Source: CATOSP01 sp965216155 (lineage in GTDB: Bacteria > Chloroflexota > Dehalococcoidia > Lucifugimonadales > UBA3495). Taken from it: a DNA stretch of 64,000 nt. Below, in pieces: positions 62,567 to 64,000 of the stretch. Below the pieces are notes generated by a model. That model worked only from the letters and a program-made list of their open reading frames with translations, was not told where the DNA came from and made no database searches. Location of the stretch: contig CBDCFD010000007.1 in NCBI GenBank assembly GCA_965216155.1, forward strand, positions 558,001-622,000, written 5' to 3'. Numbering within the stretch: the stretch's first letter is position 1; every line of letters starts with the position of its first letter. Both the position numbers and the translations under genes were made by a program.

Positions 62567-62776
62567 ATGGAGGCTATTCCAACCTGGAACTTGTGGCTGG
62601 CTTGGCTGATTGCGATCATGGCCATCCTGGGGTGGACTTACAAATTGAATCGGGACTTGCGTCTAGATATGAAGGCGATGCTGGATCAGTACCAAACAGA
62701 ATCGAAAGACTATATCGCCAATCATCATCACGATGACACTGGTGCTGTAATGGTTCGTATGTTAGTTAGGCGTTAG
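62567..62776 (+). CDS. Small membrane-anchored protein (69 aa)
   Basis: ATG 62567 follows GAGGTAG. A single membrane helix (TWNLWLAWLIAIMAILGWTY) is followed by a charged cytoplasmic helix (KLNRDLRLDMKAMLDQYQTE). The composition is A/T-rich. Such small TM-plus-coiled-coil proteins are common in prophages and islands. It is four bases upstream of the next gene and likely co-transcribed. Confidence 0.6.
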   Translation: MEAIPTWNLWLAWLIAIMAILGWTYKLNRDLRLDMKAMLDQYQTESKDYIANHHHDDTGAVMVRMLVRR

Positions 62777-62780
62777 TCAA

Positions 62781-63008
62781 ATGAACCAGATTAATACAAT
62801 AGAATTTTTTGCAGGTCATGCTTTAACAGGGGTACTTGCCTCACCTAAAATTTCAGAAGGTTTATTGCATGTCATCGATTATGGCGAGATTGAGGACGAA
62901 GACCATTACAATAAAGAGGTAATGAACTCGATTGCTACTTTGGCATGGAATATAGCCGAGGCCATGATGGTCGAGGGTCGTGAACGGGGGCATTCCAAGA
63001 ATGAGTGA
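62781..63008 (+). CDS. Small phage-type protein (75 aa)
   Basis: The protein begins MNQINTIEFFAGHALTGVLA and ends NSIATLAWNIAEAMMVEGRE. The DYFAxxAL...AYxxADAM-type pattern is common in small proteins of phages and islands of unknown role. ATG 62781; the ribosome site is weak but the gene starts right after its neighbour. The stop at 63006-63008 is two bases from the transposase stop on the other strand. Confidence 0.6.
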   Translation: MNQINTIEFFAGHALTGVLASPKISEGLLHVIDYGEIEDEDHYNKEVMNSIATLAWNIAEAMMVEGRERGHSKNE

Positions 63009-63010
63009 AA

Positions 63011-64000
63011 CTATGGAGCGTTTACCCGCATCAACCGTATTCGTCGCCCATCTCCGGAGTTCAGTCGGGCCAGCACGGTCGCAGAGTATGTCAGGACCGA
63101 GAGCGTGGCGTGCAGCAACACCTTCCCAATCCCCCTGAAACAATGCTGTTCGAGGTTGCGGCTATGTTTCAGGCTGCGGAATAGCCGTTCGATGCTCCAT
63201 CTCTGGCGGTATAGTTTCTTCCAGAGCGGGCTGGGCCTCGGCAGGACGCCTACGATCCGGGGTTCGTCAGCAGGATCTTCCCAGACGTCATCGGAGCAGT
63301 AATGGACGCCCCTCTTGGTCTTGAGTGGACATCCGCCATTGGGGCACCGGAACAGGTGATGACCGGTACCCAGGTCCGTCCTGACGTACGTCATCTCCTT
63401 CCCGCCCTGACAGGTTGGAGAACCCCTTGCTGTGTAGATGTCCCTGTGAAGCACCTGTTTCCCTCCGGGCTTTCTGATATGAATGACGGGAACGATTTTC
63501 CGGTTCATCAGGAAATCAAAGTTCCTGTCGGAGTCATATCCTCGGTCCGCAACGAGGAACCTTGGCTGGAGCCAAGGATATGCCTCCCGTACCTTCTGTA
63601 CGTCGTCCGGCAGAAGAGGGGATTCGTTCGTGTTGGCCGGAGTGAGAACAAAGCCGAGCGGTATTCCATACAGGGCGTCAGATATGGCATGCATCTTGTA
63701 GCCGAAGCACCACTCAATACCCTCCTTGTCCTTGGTCTTGACGCTGTTCTTGTAGCCCCAGCGAGCGTCCATATCGCCGGAGGGGTCGCCATTGACGGTG
63801 CGGCGGTAAGGGTTGCCGTAAGTCTCGAACACGGTGGCGTCGGTGGCCACCACCCTTACGAAGTTCGGCAACTTCGGGCCGATCTGGTCGGTGATTTTGT
63901 TCAAACACTGCTCGACCAGCGGTTGGAAATAGGTCAGGCGGTTGAAGAACCGGCAGAAAGTACCTCCACTTGGGACAGGGCCGGGGAAGCCACAGATTTC
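63011..64000 (-). CDS. IS4/IS5-superfamily DDE transposase, runs off window
   Basis: The frame enters from the right edge at residue EICGFPGPVPSGGTFCRFFN and runs 329 codons to TGA 63011. It has VRVVATDATVFETYG (first Asp), RWGYKNSVKTKDKEGIEWCF, GYKMHAISDALYGIPLGFVL, FLVADRGYDSDRNFDFL (second Asp) and WSIERLFRSLKHSRNLEQHC (catalytic Glu). The Y-(2)-R-(3)-E-like signature at the end is present. Unlike the other transposases it is free of lesions in the part seen. The start lies outside the window. Confidence 0.85.
   Translation of the reverse strand, partial: EICGFPGPVPSGGTFCRFFNRLTYFQPLVEQCLNKITDQIGPKLPNFVRVVATDATVFETYGNPYRRTVNGDPSGDMDARWGYKNSVKTKDKEGIEWCFGYKMHAISDALYGIPLGFVLTPANTNESPLLPDDVQKVREAYPWLQPRFLVADRGYDSDRNFDFLMNRKIVPVIHIRKPGGKQVLHRDIYTARGSPTCQGGKEMTYVRTDLGTGHHLFRCPNGGCPLKTKRGVHYCSDDVWEDPADEPRIVGVLPRPSPLWKKLYRQRWSIERLFRSLKHSRNLEQHCFRGIGKVLLHATLSVLTYSATVLARLNSGDGRRIRLMRVNAP

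Overview
The window reads as a G+C-rich, gene-poor, insertion-sequence-laden accessory stretch of a bacterial chromosome. The metabolic genes (luciferase-like flavin monooxygenases, RraA-like and HpcH/HpaI-like lyases, PF04909-type amidohydrolases, a CaiB/BaiF CoA-transferase fragment, a GMC oxidoreductase fragment, a DUF1800/DUF1501 pair, paired MFS exporters and a dipeptide-type ABC importer) are the repertoire I associate with SAR202-type or other Dehalococcoidia-like Chloroflexota, often marine or sponge-associated. That assignment is inference from gene content; no rRNA or housekeeping marker is present.

Layout. 1-3.5 kb: end of an IS630 transposase, two overlapping small genes, a wrecked HEPN-type gene, an integrase remnant and a gene split by a 152-bp MITE. 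3.8-8.9 kb: small membrane protein, two degenerate CRISPR-like repeats, a histidine kinase, two paralogous zinc-ribbon proteins, a frameshifted nuclease-like gene and a secreted BsuPI-domain protein. 9.0-11.8 kb: IS21 istA remnant, cation transporter, Uma2 fragment cut by the second MITE copy, and an IS21 right end. 12-17.5 kb: MFS, broken glyoxalase, Gfo/Idh/MocA dehydrogenase, broken DAO oxidase, rhodanese, IS5 and CoA-transferase fragments. 17.5-21.2 kb: a clean three-gene NHL-DUF1501-DUF1800 operon. 21.5-23.9 kb: IS21 istB fragment, PcfJ-like pseudogene and a four-unit CRISPR-like array. 24.2-30 kb: ABC exporter, GMC remnant, haloacid dehalogenase, luciferase-like pseudogene and a conserved hypothetical gene. 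30-33 kb: a complete-length IS21. 33-37.2 kb: ASCH gene with an amber codon, a tRNA, a lipoprotein with five tandem Cache-like units, and a second copy of the small membrane protein. 37.8-43.4 kb: a 53-aa gene, an istB fragment, a CHAT-domain protease and an IS110 nested in an IS1380. 43.7-50.8 kb: amidohydrolase, broken CMD-family gene, NIPSNAP-like and Cys-rich genes, then an IS21 with an IS5 inside its right end. 50.9-60.2 kb: the best-preserved metabolic block (ABC importer, RraA-like, LLM oxidoreductase, aldolase, amidohydrolase, MFS). 60.5-64 kb: P4-type integrase plus excisionase and small phage-like genes, ending in another transposase that leaves the window.

Two themes dominate. First, decay: about twenty genes are broken by single nonsense codons, short frameshifts, tandem duplications or insertions, while their neighbours remain intact. 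Second, repeated mobile sequences: at least five IS21 copies or fragments plus solo ends, two MITE copies, and REP-like palindromes, one of which lies inside a transposase gene. Candidate defence or stress genes (HEPN, CHAT, ASCH, CRISPR-like repeats, Uma2) lie in the mobile zones, but no cas gene or complete defence operon is visible.
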